Counted from the first letter of the stretch, positions 35,501 to 44,221 are shown. The stretch: 64,000 nucleotides of DNA from JBEDUK01 sp963781595 (GCA_963781595.1 CAWAGG010000006.1:620001-684000); one strand, 5' to 3'. The notes: generated from the sequence alone by a model not told the origin. Program-made: numbers and translations.

Positions 35501-36216
35501 AACCCGATCACGTGCGCGATCGTCGGGAAGTCGCGGAGCTTCAAGGTGTCGTCGCGTTCGATCCCGTAGTCCTCACGGATCGTGGCGAAGATCTCGGCCT
35601 GCTTGACGGTGTCGACCCCGAGGTCCGCCTCCAGGTCGAGGTCCAGGTCCAGCATGTCCGACGGGTACCCGGTGGTCTCCGCGACCAGGGCGAGGACGCG
35701 ATCGCTGACGGCATCCGTCCCGACGTCCCCCGACGGCTCCGCCACCGGCTCGAGCTCCGGCGTGGTCCGCGCTGGCTGCTCGCCCTCGACCGGTTGCTCC
35801 AGCGGATGCAGGCCCTCCGCCCGGTCGTGGACGAACCCGATCACGTGCGCGATCGTCGGGAAGTCGCGGAGCTTCAAGGTGTCGTCGCGTTCGATCCGGT
35901 AGTCCTCACGGATCGTGGCGAAGATCTCGGCCTGCTTGACGGTGTCGACCCCGAGGTCCGCCTCCAGGTCGAGGTCCAGGTCCAGCATGTCCGACGGGTA
36001 CCCGGTGGTCTCCGCGACCAGGGTGAGCACGCGGTCTTCGACGGGATCGGTGCCCTCGGCGGCCGGCGACAGGACCGCCGGTGCTGCCTGCACCTCCGCC
36101 ACCGTCGGGTGTGGTGGCTCGGCTTCGACGACCGCGACCGGTGCCACCGTCCGTTCCGGGCTCGGAGCCGCGACCGGGGCAGGCCGCGAGACGACCTCGC
36201 CGGGCGGCCGGTGCAT
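32512..36216 (-). CDS. Lipid/polyketide synthase, ACP-ACP-ACP-KR-DH part
   Basis: The 1234-residue frame starts with a Pro/Ala linker and three nearly identical acyl carrier modules (about 60-350, each LVAETTGYPSDMLDLDLDLE, then ADLGVDTVKQAEIF). A ketoreductase with its structural half (about 420-850) has VVTGAAGSI and FSSVAGRFGNGGQTDYSAAN. A hot-dog dehydratase (about 900-1230) has NDHRIDGTPVLPG. This is the PfaA-type order. The ATG at 36216 has no convincing ribosome site, and the preceding KS-AT-KS frame ends its sense in the same Pro/Ala linker. The two frames are therefore probably one about 2800-residue protein broken by a one-base frameshift near 36220, or two subunits if the shift is real. 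Confidence 0.75.
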   Translation of the reverse strand: MHRPPGEVVSRPAPVAAPSPERTVAPVAVVEAEPPHPTVAEVQAAPAVLSPAAEGTDPVEDRVLTLVAETTGYPSDMLDLDLDLEADLGVDTVKQAEIFATIREDYRIERDDTLKLRDFPTIAHVIGFVHDRAEGLHPLEQPVEGEQPARTTPELEPVAEPSGDVGTDAVSDRVLALVAETTGYPSDMLDLDLDLEADLGVDTVKQAEIFATIREDYGIERDDTLKLRDFPTIAHVIGFVHDRAEGLQEAPTVATASTTTVPPPESEDVPTASDGSQDPVKERVLTLVAETTGYPSDMLDLDLDLEADLGVDTVKQAEIFATIREDYRIERDDTLKLRDFPTIAHVIGFVHDRAEGRQEAPTVATATAPVVVVPEATTEAPTSAAPTVEAGDFDAPDRMPRRVPIPVLRPDLDRCLPTGVSLTPGSRVVVMPDGAGVADALIASIERAGARALVLDPAEGADGLETRLHEWLHDGPIQGCFWLPALDVEPPLADLDLDGWRDALTVRVRLLADAARVLYDELGPAGTFLVSATRLGGFHGYDDEGATAPLGGAVSGFTKAFGRERPEALVKVVDFPADDDAAAVASAIIEETLTDPGAVEVGRHHGARWTIGLDERPAADGGAGLVFGSDTVFVVTGAAGSIVSAIVSDLAAASGGTFHLLDLAPEPDREDPDLARFATDREGLKRDLFDRIAARGERATPALVERELATLERAHAALEAIRAIEAAGGTAWYHSLDLRDGDAVAAAIEDVRARSGRVDVLLHAAGLEISRLLPEKSQEEFDLVFDVKADGWFNVLHAIGDMPLAASVAFSSVAGRFGNGGQTDYSAANALLCAITSSFRRTRPDTRGIAIDWTAWGGIGMATRGSIPKMMELAGIEMLPPESGIPTIRRELVAGATRGEIVVAGGLGRLIDERHPTGGLDVAAVPPPTGVMTGAVTGFGIYSGLTIETELDPTVQPFLNDHRIDGTPVLPGVMGVEAFAEVASLGLPGHRVIAIEDVRFLAPCKFYRDEPRTLTVRTTFAREGDDVLASCSLLGVRALAGQSELQVTTHFTGRVRLRDDGMAAGEELGTDEAAAASIAAALETNGQGLLPDDVYAVYFHGPAYRVVGNAWRVADGLAAAFATALPPATEPAGAALVTSPRLLELCFQAAGLWELGTAERLALPTSIGRVSFVQPAGEPEGSRAVVRPQGDGTFDGEVVAPDGRVLVRLTGYRGTPVPAPLEARAIAPIVRAMS
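35151..36033 (-). repeat. Three near-identical 220-bp ACP units
   Basis: Units at 35151-35370, 35481-35700 and 35814-36033 are all 220 bp long and nearly identical in DNA, with variable Pro/Ala/Thr linkers of about 110 bases between them. They encode the three carrier modules. Near-identity at silent sites points to recent duplication or gene conversion. Confidence 0.9.
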
Positions 36217-39200
36217 CGGCCGGCGCGTGCCCGTCGTCCATCACACGGAGCTGCCGCGTGCTCACCTCGAGCCTGGGATCGGCGCGTCCGGTGATCGCGG
36301 CCAGCCAACCGTCCCACGCCGATCGGTCTTCGACGCGGTAGTCGAACCCCAGCTCGTCGGGGGCCCGGCGCGACCCGTCCGGCGACGGCACCCAGCGCGT
36401 CAGCGTCATCGCGATCTGCGAGCCGAACCCAGCCGCAAGGCGCAGCGCGTACCGGACCGGGTACGAGCCGCCCTTCGAGAGGTTCAACGTCCCGAGGTCT
36501 GGATCGACCTCCTTGAAGTTCGGAACCGGAGGGACGATGCCGGTCTCGAGGGCCTTCACGGCGACGACGTCCTCGATGCCCACGCCCATCGGGTGGCCGG
36601 TGAAGCCCTTCGTGTTCGCCACGACGATCGAGTCCGCGTCGTCGCCGAAGACGCTGCGGAGCGCCTCCACCTCCGCCGCCGCGCTCCCGCCGCGGGCCGG
36701 CGTGTAGGTCTCGTGCGAGACGAACATCGTCTCCGCGGCGATCGCCCGCCGGTCGATGCCCCATCGGCGTTCGGCGCTCGAGACGAGCCCCTCCATGACC
36801 TGCGAGATGTGGTGCACGTCGAGTCGCGTGCCGTGGAACGCGCTGTTCGCGCTCACCGCGGCCAGCACCTGGCAGATCGGCCGGATCCCGCGTTCGCGCG
36901 CCGCGTCAGCGGATTCCACGATCAGGGCGGCGGCGCCCATCCCGACGATCATCCCGTGGCGGCGGCGGTCGAACGGGATCGCCGCGTCCTCGACGATGTC
37001 GTCGGTCGCGGCCGCGCCGGAGGAGAGGAACCCCGCGAGGATCCACTCCAGCAGGTTGTCGGAGGTCGCATCGTCCCCCGCGACGATCACGACCCGCCGG
37101 CAGCGGTCGGCCCGGATCCAGTCCTCCGCGAGTGCGACCGCCTGCGTCGTGCTGGCGCACGCGGAGTTGATCTGCATGTTCGGGCCGCGCGCTCCGACGA
37201 TCTCGGCGAATTGCGAGTGCCCCATCGACAGCGCCTTGAACAGGAACCGCCGGTCGAAGTGGAACGGTTCGTCCTCGATCTGGGTCCGCAGCTCGTGGAT
37301 CCGGCGATCGATCTCCGCGATCGCCGTCGGGTCCGCGCCGCTCATGCGTCCGCGCACCTCCTCGAGGATCCGCACCTCCTCCCGTCGCGCGTGATCCTCG
37401 TGGTACCGGTTCAGGTCGTCGACGAAGGAGTCGAGGCCGGGGAACGCGGAGGCGAAGATCACGCCCGTGTCGTCGCGGAGCGCGTCGGGCAGCCCCCACC
37501 GGTCGGGGAGCTTCCGTCCTGTGGTCGTGTCCTTGTAGTGCAGGACCAGGGGGAGCCCCGCGTCGCGGAGCGCGTCGATGCCGGCGCCGACGGCGAGCCG
37601 CGTCGAGCGATCGAGCGCGGGCACCCGTTCCGGGGAGATGCCGAACTGCTCCTCCAGGTCGAGGGCCCCCCCGCGCGCGGCGAGCTTGATAACGTCCGCG
37701 GCGTCCTCGATCAGCTCGAACGTCGGCTGGCCGTCCTCGCTCTTGACGAGCCGCCTGATGTGCTTGTCGAGGATCGCCTTGCGGAATCGCTCGGGCACGT
37801 GGTCGATGAAGACCTCGCCGTCAAGGATCCGCTGGAGGTTGTCGTCATCGAAGACCCGCTCCGTGCCGGGAAGCCCGAGCGCGGCGCCGGTGATCACGAT
37901 CGGTTCCGGCAGATCGGGCGGCCGCGAGCCGGCCTCTTGCCGCTCGACGATCGCGCGGCTCCGCTCGAGGAACTCGGCGAAGAGCCCGCTGAGCTCAGCG
38001 TCGACCGGCGCCGCCGAGTCCGCGGCCCGCGCGACGGTTGCGCCGGCCGGTCGGGATGCCTCGACGGGCGCACCGGGCACACCGTCGTCCACCGCACGGC
38101 CGAGGCCCGCCGCGTAGAGGCCGCACAGCGCCTGGTTGAACGACGCCACGTCCCCCACCTTCGGGTGGTTCGTGAACAGCGAGGCGACATCGTCGCCGCC
38201 GAGCACGTCGTCGACGAACCCCTGCAACGCCTTCTTCGGCCCGACCTCGACGAACATCCGAACCCCGTCCTCGTACAGGGTCTGGAGCCCCTTCACGAAC
38301 TGCACGGGCGACGCGACCTGCCGGGCGAGGATGTCGAGCATCTCCGGGACGACGTCGGAGCCCATCGGATAGGACTCGCCGGTGACGTTCGCCACGATCG
38401 GGAGCTCGGGCGGACGGAGGTTGAGCCGGATCAGCGCTGCGCGCAGCGGCTCGCTGGCCGGTGCCACGATCGCCGTGTGGAACGCGTGGCTCACGGGCAG
38501 CGGTACCGCCTGGAACCCGGCGTCGGTGCACCGGGCGACGGCTGCCAGCACGGCATCGGTCGCGCCGCCGATCACGCACTGCGTCGTGCTGTTGATGTTG
38601 GCGATCTCGACGTAGCCGTCGCTCTCGGCGACGATCCGTTCGATCTCGTCGATCGGCGCGAAGACGGCAGCCATCGCGCCGGCGTCCTCGACGTGGATGT
38701 TCGTCATCTCGCGACCGCGGGCGCTGACCGCCTCAAGGGCGTCACCGAACGGCAGGGCGCCCGCCGCGGTGAGCGCCGCGTACTCGCCCAGGCTGTGGCC
38801 CATCACCATGTCCGGACGGATGCCGTAGGCGTCGAGCAGCCGCGTGAGCGCGGCATCGACCGCGAGCACCGCGGGCTGCGTGATCGCCGTCTGCTTGAGC
38901 TCCTCCTCGGCGGCGGCGACCGCGACCGCGTCGTTCCGGTCGACGAAGATCAGCTCGGACAGCGGCCGCCCGAGCAGCGGCTCCATCACGCGGTCCGCCT
39001 CCTCGAACACGTGCGCGACGATCGGCTCGGTCCGGCGCAGGTCGCCGAGCATGTCCGCGTACTGCGAACCCTGGCCCGGGTAGAGGAACGCGACCTTCGG
39101 CGCCGGCCCACGACCACGGAACACCCCGCGCGCCCGCAGCATCCTCCACGCCGCGGGGTCATCGGCAGCGAACGCCTTCAGCGCCAGGTCGGCCTTCTGC

Positions 39201-40915
39201 GAGAGCTCCCGAGCGTCGGCGAAGTCGATCGCGATGCGCTCCGGCGCGTCCAGGTCCGCGCGGAGCGGCGCGGAGGCGGCCGGGGTCTCTCCGGCGTCGA
39301 CCGCGGCCTTGACCGTGGTGAGCCGAGCGATCAGCCCGTCGGCGCTCGCTGCGCCGATCACCGTAGCTCCGCGCAACGGAGCCTTCGCGGTCGCCGGCCC
39401 GGTCGCCGGCGTGTTCGCGGGGACCGTTTCGGCGCCGAAACCCCGCGCCCCGACGGATGCGTTCCGATGCCCGTTGCCGTCAAGCGGACGCCCCGGGACG
39501 TACTCCTCGAGCACGGCGTGGAAGTTCGTCCCCCCGAAGCCGAAGGCGCTGACGCCCGCCCGCCGTACGTGACCCGCAGGCACGATCCAGTCGCGCAGCT
39601 CGGTGTTCGGCCGGAGGGCCGAGTGGTCGAAGTCGATGTCCGGGTTCCGCCGCTCGGCGTGCAGGGTCGGTGGCAGGACCTTGTGATGTAGAGCGAGGAT
39701 CGTCTTCAGCAATCCGGCCGCTCCCGCGGCGGCCTTCAGGTGGCCGATGTTCGACTTGACCGATCCGAGCGCGATCGAGCCCGGCGCGAGCGCTCCGTCC
39801 CCGAACACGTCGGTGAGGCCGTGGACCTCCACCACGTCGCCGACCCTCGTCGACGTCCCGTGGCCCTCGACCATGGTCGCCGTCGCCGGGGACACGCCGG
39901 CCCTCAGCCACGCGCGCTCGACGGCCAGCCGCTGTCCGAGCGGGTTCGGCGCCGTGATCGCCTTGCCCCTGCCGTCGCTCGAGCCGGCGAGGGCGCGGAC
40001 GACCGCGTAGACACGGTCGCCGTCACGTTCGGCATCGGCGAGGCGCTTCAGGACGAACACCCCGGCGCCCTCGCCCATCACGAAGCCGTCGGCCCCTTCC
40101 CCATAGGGCCGGGTACCCGTCGCCGACAGCGCGCCGATCTTGCAGAACTTGATGAACGACGACGCGCCCATGTTGTGGTCGATCCCGCCGGAGATCGCGA
40201 GGTCGAAGTCACGGTCAGCCAACCCCTCGCACGCCGTGCTGAACGCTGCCATCGCCGACGCGCACGCGGCATCGATGATGAAGTTCGGTCCCTTGAAGTC
40301 GAACAGGTTCGCGACCCGCCCGGCGATGATGTTCCCCAGCTCGCCAGGCATCGTGTCCTCGGTGATGCCGGGGAATCGCTCGCCGACGCCTGTGTGCATC
40401 TCCTCGACGATCCTGCCTCGGACCTGCTCCGGGAGCGCCTCGAACGAGGGCGCTCGCTCGAGCTCGTCGGCGAACTCCGGGAAGTAGATCCGCAGCGCGG
40501 TGAGGTAGTGGCGCTCACCCGCCATCGCGTTCCCCAGGATCACGGCCGTCCGCTCGCCGTCCATCGAACGCCCCGGGTGACCGTAGTCGGTGAGCGCGGC
40601 GTGGGTACAGGCGATCGCCCATTTCTGCCCGTCGTCCATCGAGGCGCCGACCGTCGGAGGAACCGGCAGGTGCCACGCCAGTGGGTCCCACTCCCATTCC
40701 CGGACCCAGCCGCCGATCTTCGAGTACGACTTGTCGGGAGCCGTGGGATCGGGGTCGTAGTAGACGGCTGGATCCCATCGTTCCGACGGAACCTCGCTGA
40801 TGCTGTAACGGCTCTCCGTCACGTTCCTCCAGAACGCCGCGACGTCCGGCGCGTCGGGAAGGATCGCCCCCAGCCCGACGACGGCGACGGCGTGCCGATC
40901 CCTCTCCTCGTCCAT
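35906..40915 (-). CDS. Lipid/polyketide synthase, KS-AT-KS part
   Basis: The first ketosynthase (1 to about 480) has DAACASAM with Cys about 217, VEGHGTST and SNIGHLKAAAG, a complete Cys-His-His triad. The acyltransferase (about 600-950) has GHSLGEY with Ser about 707 and SHAFHT, typical of malonyl selection. A second ketosynthase-like domain (about 1010-1540) has NSACASTTQA (Cys about 1253), SHETYTPARGG and GFTGHPMG, so it is not an inactive chain-length factor by its triad. After about 1560 the frame leaves coding sense in the Pro/Ala linker and stops at 35906 inside the ACP region of the other frame. The ATG at 40915 has GGAGGAG 8 bases upstream; a GTG at 40973-40975 overlaps the upstream stop. 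It makes a long acyl chain by iterative condensation. Confidence 0.8.
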   Translation of the reverse strand: MDEERDRHAVAVVGLGAILPDAPDVAAFWRNVTESRYSISEVPSERWDPAVYYDPDPTAPDKSYSKIGGWVREWEWDPLAWHLPVPPTVGASMDDGQKWAIACTHAALTDYGHPGRSMDGERTAVILGNAMAGERHYLTALRIYFPEFADELERAPSFEALPEQVRGRIVEEMHTGVGERFPGITEDTMPGELGNIIAGRVANLFDFKGPNFIIDAACASAMAAFSTACEGLADRDFDLAISGGIDHNMGASSFIKFCKIGALSATGTRPYGEGADGFVMGEGAGVFVLKRLADAERDGDRVYAVVRALAGSSDGRGKAITAPNPLGQRLAVERAWLRAGVSPATATMVEGHGTSTRVGDVVEVHGLTDVFGDGALAPGSIALGSVKSNIGHLKAAAGAAGLLKTILALHHKVLPPTLHAERRNPDIDFDHSALRPNTELRDWIVPAGHVRRAGVSAFGFGGTNFHAVLEEYVPGRPLDGNGHRNASVGARGFGAETVPANTPATGPATAKAPLRGATVIGAASADGLIARLTTVKAAVDAGETPAASAPLRADLDAPERIAIDFADARELSQKADLALKAFAADDPAAWRMLRARGVFRGRGPAPKVAFLYPGQGSQYADMLGDLRRTEPIVAHVFEEADRVMEPLLGRPLSELIFVDRNDAVAVAAAEEELKQTAITQPAVLAVDAALTRLLDAYGIRPDMVMGHSLGEYAALTAAGALPFGDALEAVSARGREMTNIHVEDAGAMAAVFAPIDEIERIVAESDGYVEIANINSTTQCVIGGATDAVLAAVARCTDAGFQAVPLPVSHAFHTAIVAPASEPLRAALIRLNLRPPELPIVANVTGESYPMGSDVVPEMLDILARQVASPVQFVKGLQTLYEDGVRMFVEVGPKKALQGFVDDVLGGDDVASLFTNHPKVGDVASFNQALCGLYAAGLGRAVDDGVPGAPVEASRPAGATVARAADSAAPVDAELSGLFAEFLERSRAIVERQEAGSRPPDLPEPIVITGAALGLPGTERVFDDDNLQRILDGEVFIDHVPERFRKAILDKHIRRLVKSEDGQPTFELIEDAADVIKLAARGGALDLEEQFGISPERVPALDRSTRLAVGAGIDALRDAGLPLVLHYKDTTTGRKLPDRWGLPDALRDDTGVIFASAFPGLDSFVDDLNRYHEDHARREEVRILEEVRGRMSGADPTAIAEIDRRIHELRTQIEDEPFHFDRRFLFKALSMGHSQFAEIVGARGPNMQINSACASTTQAVALAEDWIRADRCRRVVIVAGDDATSDNLLEWILAGFLSSGAAATDDIVEDAAIPFDRRRHGMIVGMGAAALIVESADAARERGIRPICQVLAAVSANSAFHGTRLDVHHISQVMEGLVSSAERRWGIDRRAIAAETMFVSHETYTPARGGSAAAEVEALRSVFGDDADSIVVANTKGFTGHPMGVGIEDVVAVKALETGIVPPVPNFKEVDPDLGTLNLSKGGSYPVRYALRLAAGFGSQIAMTLTRWVPSPDGSRRAPDELGFDYRVEDRSAWDGWLAAITGRADPRLEVSTRQLRVMDDGHAPADAPAARRGRLAACPGRGSEPGTDGGTGRGRRSRATTPDGGGGAGSTGGPVAGRRGHRSRRRPRAHPGRGDHRVPVGHAGPGPRPGGGPRGRHRQAGRDLRHDP

Positions 40916-40971
40916 GACGTGCTCCTCCGCAGTCGTGTCGGGCGATCCGCTGGCGGCCCTGCCGCCGAAGG

Positions 40972-42657
40972 TCACCCCCTGATCCCATCCATCGTTCCGT
41001 CCGATGCCCTCGTGCGTCCGTACAGCGCGTCCGCGACGCGGTCCATGTCCTCCAGCAGCCCCGCCTGGGATGCGACGATCTCCGCGAGGCCGAACGCTTC
41101 CGTAGCCCCCGGCCCCAGCGTCCCGGCGGTGGCGCCGATCACGAGGCGTGCTCCGTCGGCCGCGACCTTCATCGCCGCCTCGCGCGCGAACACGCGTGAC
41201 GCCGCAGCGAGCGCGTCGGGCTTCAGGCGGTGATCGGCCTTCTCGTTCAACCCACTCTCCGCGGCGCGGGCGGCGCGTCCGGCGAGGCTGGCGGCGCCCT
41301 CGGCGAAGGCGATCAGCTCACCGAGCCGAAGCAGGACGTGCTGGTTGCGCGTGAGGTGTTCGACCCGCGAGCGCTCCAGGACCTCGGCCAGCGCGTGGAG
41401 CGCCAGCGCCGCGGTCGCCGCGCCGACGTCGGGGTGCGTCACGTGGAGGGCCTCCTGCGCGCGGGCCGCGTCGTGATAGTGCTCGCCGCGGGTCTTCAGG
41501 TGCTGCTGCCACCGGTCTCGCGCGATCGTCATCTCCATGATCTCGGAGGTGCCCTCGTAGATCGTGGTGATCCGGACGTCACGCCGGATCTTCTCGACCA
41601 TGTACTCGCGGGTGTAGCCGTAGCCGCCCAGGGCCTGGATCGAGGCGTCCGCCGCCGCGTTCCCCGCCTCGCTCGCCAGGTACTTCGCGATCGCGCCCTC
41701 GGTGTTGAGCGAACCCTCGCCGGCGTCGATCCGCTCGGCCGTCTCCTCGATGTACGCGCGCGCGGCCTCGAGCCGGCACGCGTGCGGGACGATCAGCTTG
41801 TGCGTGTAGCCCTGCTTCTCCGACAGCGGGCCGCCGGCCTGGATCCGCTCGGTCGAGTACGGGATCGCGCGATCGAGCGCCGCCCAGCCGGCGCCCAGGC
41901 CGAACGCCGCGACCATCAGCCTCGTGTAGCCGAACACCGCCTGCGCCTGCAGCAGGCCCTGGCCCTCGACCTCTCCGAGGAGCCGCTCGGCGTCGACGCT
42001 GACGTCCTCGAGGAACAGCGCGGCGGTGTTGCTCGCGCGGATCCCGTGCTTGTCCTCGGGCTTGCCGTGCGTGAACCCCGGCGTGTCCCGGTCCACGACG
42101 AACCAGGACGGGCCGCCGGGCGCGTTCGCCAGGACCGAGTAGAGGTCGGCGACGCCTCCATTGCTGATCCACTGCTTCGCGCCGTTCAACCGGTAGCCGG
42201 TCAGTGCCCCGTCGTCGGATACGGGGGTGGCGGTGGTCTTCAGCGCCGCCAGGTCGCTTCCCGCCTCCGGTTCGGTCGCGCCATAGGCCATCAGCAGGCC
42301 CTCCTCCGCGATCCGCGACAGCCAGTGCTTCCGCTGTTCCGGGGTGCCGCCCTCGGAGATCGGGTCGCTGCCCAGGAACGTCGCCAGGACCGCGGTCGCG
42401 AGGCCCAGGTCGATGCGCGCCATCGCCTCGCAGATCCGGTAGACGTCGAACGTCCCGCCGCCCATCCCCCCGTACTCCTCCGGGATGAACAGCAGCTGGA
42501 TGCCCAGCTCGTCGCCGCACATCGCCCGCACGACGTCGATCGGGCACTCGTCGGCCGCGTCCAGCTCCAGCAGCGTGGCGTCCGGCGTCCGTGCGGACGT
42601 GAACTCGGTGATCGCCTCCAGCGTCAAGCGAAGCGTCTCAGCGTCCAAACCGTGCAT
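40972..42657 (-). CDS. Acyl-CoA dehydrogenase
   Basis: The 561-residue flavoprotein has YGATEPEAGSDLAALKTT in the FAD-binding middle domain, GGYGYTREYMVEKIRRDVRI in the C-terminal helices and IYEGTSEIMEM, whose Glu is the usual catalytic base. An extra C-terminal helical domain of about 150 residues resembles long-chain members. It oxidises acyl-CoA or acyl-ACP to the 2-enoyl form, perhaps to tailor the synthase product. GGAGGGG lies 8 bases before the ATG at 42657. It is the first gene of the lipid operon, four bases or 56 bases ahead of the synthase depending on the start used. Confidence 0.9.
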   Translation of the reverse strand: MHGLDAETLRLTLEAITEFTSARTPDATLLELDAADECPIDVVRAMCGDELGIQLLFIPEEYGGMGGGTFDVYRICEAMARIDLGLATAVLATFLGSDPISEGGTPEQRKHWLSRIAEEGLLMAYGATEPEAGSDLAALKTTATPVSDDGALTGYRLNGAKQWISNGGVADLYSVLANAPGGPSWFVVDRDTPGFTHGKPEDKHGIRASNTAALFLEDVSVDAERLLGEVEGQGLLQAQAVFGYTRLMVAAFGLGAGWAALDRAIPYSTERIQAGGPLSEKQGYTHKLIVPHACRLEAARAYIEETAERIDAGEGSLNTEGAIAKYLASEAGNAAADASIQALGGYGYTREYMVEKIRRDVRITTIYEGTSEIMEMTIARDRWQQHLKTRGEHYHDAARAQEALHVTHPDVGAATAALALHALAEVLERSRVEHLTRNQHVLLRLGELIAFAEGAASLAGRAARAAESGLNEKADHRLKPDALAAASRVFAREAAMKVAADGARLVIGATAGTLGPGATEAFGLAEIVASQAGLLEDMDRVADALYGRTRASDGTMDGIRG

Positions 42658-42803
42658 GCCGTGTCCCCTCCGCCGGTTTCGTCTGAGCATGCCGCGGACC
42701 GGGCACGCGGAGGAAGGCAAGGGTACCTGAGGCCGTGGGGCCGTTCGGCCCGGAGCCGGTGCGGTCGCGCGGACGAAAGGGGGGGCTCAGCGAGGGCGGA
42801 CGA

Positions 42804-44159
42804 TCAGCACCGCTGGTCGGGGTCGTTCGGCGTCGCCACGTTCGTCGTGTCCCGTGCCACGGAGACCTCCGGCGGCGCGTCGGGGGCGCTGAAGGTGAAC
42901 GACGAACGCCCGTTGCGATCCGTCCGGACCCAGATCAGCGAGTCCCGCCTCGCGTCTAGGGCCTCGAGGACGCAGCGGTTCGGGTCGTACCTCGTGCCCT
43001 CGCCGGCGCAGATGCCGATGGCGGCCTGATCGCACACGTGGTCCAGCAGGTCGTCGGGGAAGCCGTTGTCGCTCCCGTGGTGCGAGAGCTTGACGAACCG
43101 GTAGGGCCCCTGCGCGGCGACCTGCTGCCAGAGGGCGAGCACGCCCTCCTCGATCTCGTCGACCCCGGTCTCCGGATCGGCGAACTGCAGGTCGCCGGCC
43201 AGCAGGGCCCGATGATCCTCGTCGCCGAACACCGTCACCACGCTCTGACAGTTGACGAAGTGGCCGCCCGAGAACGTGGCCATCGCCGCCAGGGCGGGGG
43301 CGGTCGTGTCGTCCGCCAGCAGGGCGGCCACCTCGGGACGTTCGGCCGCGCCGGTCGGCGTCGCGGCCCCGGCCCCCACGGTCGCCGATCGCGCGTCCAG
43401 GATGCCGGTCACGGTCGCCCGGTACAGCGTGACCGGGTCGGCGTCCGCGAACGCGTCGGGCATGGCCGACGCAAGGTCCGCGCCGGCGGCGTCGGGGCGC
43501 TGACCCATCGCCGTCGCCAGGGCGTTGAGGAGCTGCTTCGACGGACCCAGGAGGCGGAGGCCGATCAGGTCGAACTCATGCTCGAGCGCCCGGCTCTCGT
43601 CGTCATCGCGCCCGAACCGGATCACGTGGGTCTCGCCGTTCCCCTCCAGCGTCGAGAGCATCGCCAGGTAGCGCTGCTTCACGCCGCCGGCCTGCTTCAG
43701 GAACAGCGCGATGACCTCGTCGTCCGCATCGGGTGGGACGAGCTCCTCGCGGAGGGCGGCGAGGACCGACGCGGCTGGATCGGGGACGTCGAGCGACGCG
43801 GTGACCGTGGCCAGCGACGGGCCGTCCACGGCGTCCGGTTGCCCCCACGCCCAGTCCGGGTCGGCCACGAGGGCGTGGTCGGCGTGCAGCCCGCCCGCGA
43901 CCAGCTCCGGGAGGCACCCGATGTGGTCCTTGTGCGCGTGGGTGACCACCAGGAGATCGACGTGCAGGCCCGTCGCCGGCTGTTCGAGGAGCTCGGCCAG
44001 CTGATCCGGGATGGGTGGGTGGCGCTCGTCCCCGTTCACGTTGTCCTGGTGCCCGCCGTCGATCAGCACCGAGGTCGCGCCGAACCGAACGAGTACGCAG
44101 TCCGCGTAGTCCTGGTCCCCCACGTCCAGCAGGTCGATACGGAAGCCGCCGTCGGTCAT
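42804..44159 (-). CDS. Metallo-beta-lactamase-fold hydrolase (ComEC/Rec2-like)
   Basis: The 451-residue protein has the zinc motif VVTHAHKDHIGCLPELV near 75 and KLSHHGSDNGFP near 355. The N-terminal strands read IDLLDVGDQDYADCVLVRFG. This matches stand-alone MBL proteins related to the ComEC C-terminal nuclease domain. No signal peptide or membrane segment is seen, so it is cytosolic. GGAG at 44169-44166 lies 6 bases before the ATG at 44159. The start overlaps the stop of a 21-codon zinc-knuckle peptide (ATGA). Confidence 0.8.
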   Translation of the reverse strand: MTDGGFRIDLLDVGDQDYADCVLVRFGATSVLIDGGHQDNVNGDERHPPIPDQLAELLEQPATGLHVDLLVVTHAHKDHIGCLPELVAGGLHADHALVADPDWAWGQPDAVDGPSLATVTASLDVPDPAASVLAALREELVPPDADDEVIALFLKQAGGVKQRYLAMLSTLEGNGETHVIRFGRDDDESRALEHEFDLIGLRLLGPSKQLLNALATAMGQRPDAAGADLASAMPDAFADADPVTLYRATVTGILDARSATVGAGAATPTGAAERPEVAALLADDTTAPALAAMATFSGGHFVNCQSVVTVFGDEDHRALLAGDLQFADPETGVDEIEEGVLALWQQVAAQGPYRFVKLSHHGSDNGFPDDLLDHVCDQAAIGICAGEGTRYDPNRCVLEALDARRDSLIWVRTDRNGRSSFTFSAPDAPPEVSVARDTTNVATPNDPDQRC

Positions 44160-44221
44160 CGGGATCTCCAGACCTTCCCGTCGGGGCGGTTCTCGGCGCC
44201 GCACGTCGCGCACGTCGACAC
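44156..44221 (-). CDS. 21-codon zinc-knuckle peptide ahead of the MBL gene
   Basis: A GTG at 44221 opens VSTCATCGAENRPDGKVWRS, with CxxC followed by the GAEN-P-GK pattern seen in the first half of bacterial zinc ribbons. It stops with a TGA that overlaps the MBL start. The second CxxC half is missing. It may be a leader that couples translation, or the stump of a former zinc-ribbon protein. Confidence 0.35.
   Translation of the reverse strand: MSTCATCGAENRPDGKVWRSR

Noticed and set aside
35151..36033. Regularly spaced 220-bp repeats as a possible CRISPR or satellite
   Set aside because: Units are coding, in frame and each encodes a complete ACP module; size and spacing do not fit CRISPR.
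31753..39691. Very long plus-strand frames opposite the lipid synthase
   Set aside because: They are low-complexity translations without domains; the synthase active sites are all on the minus strand.
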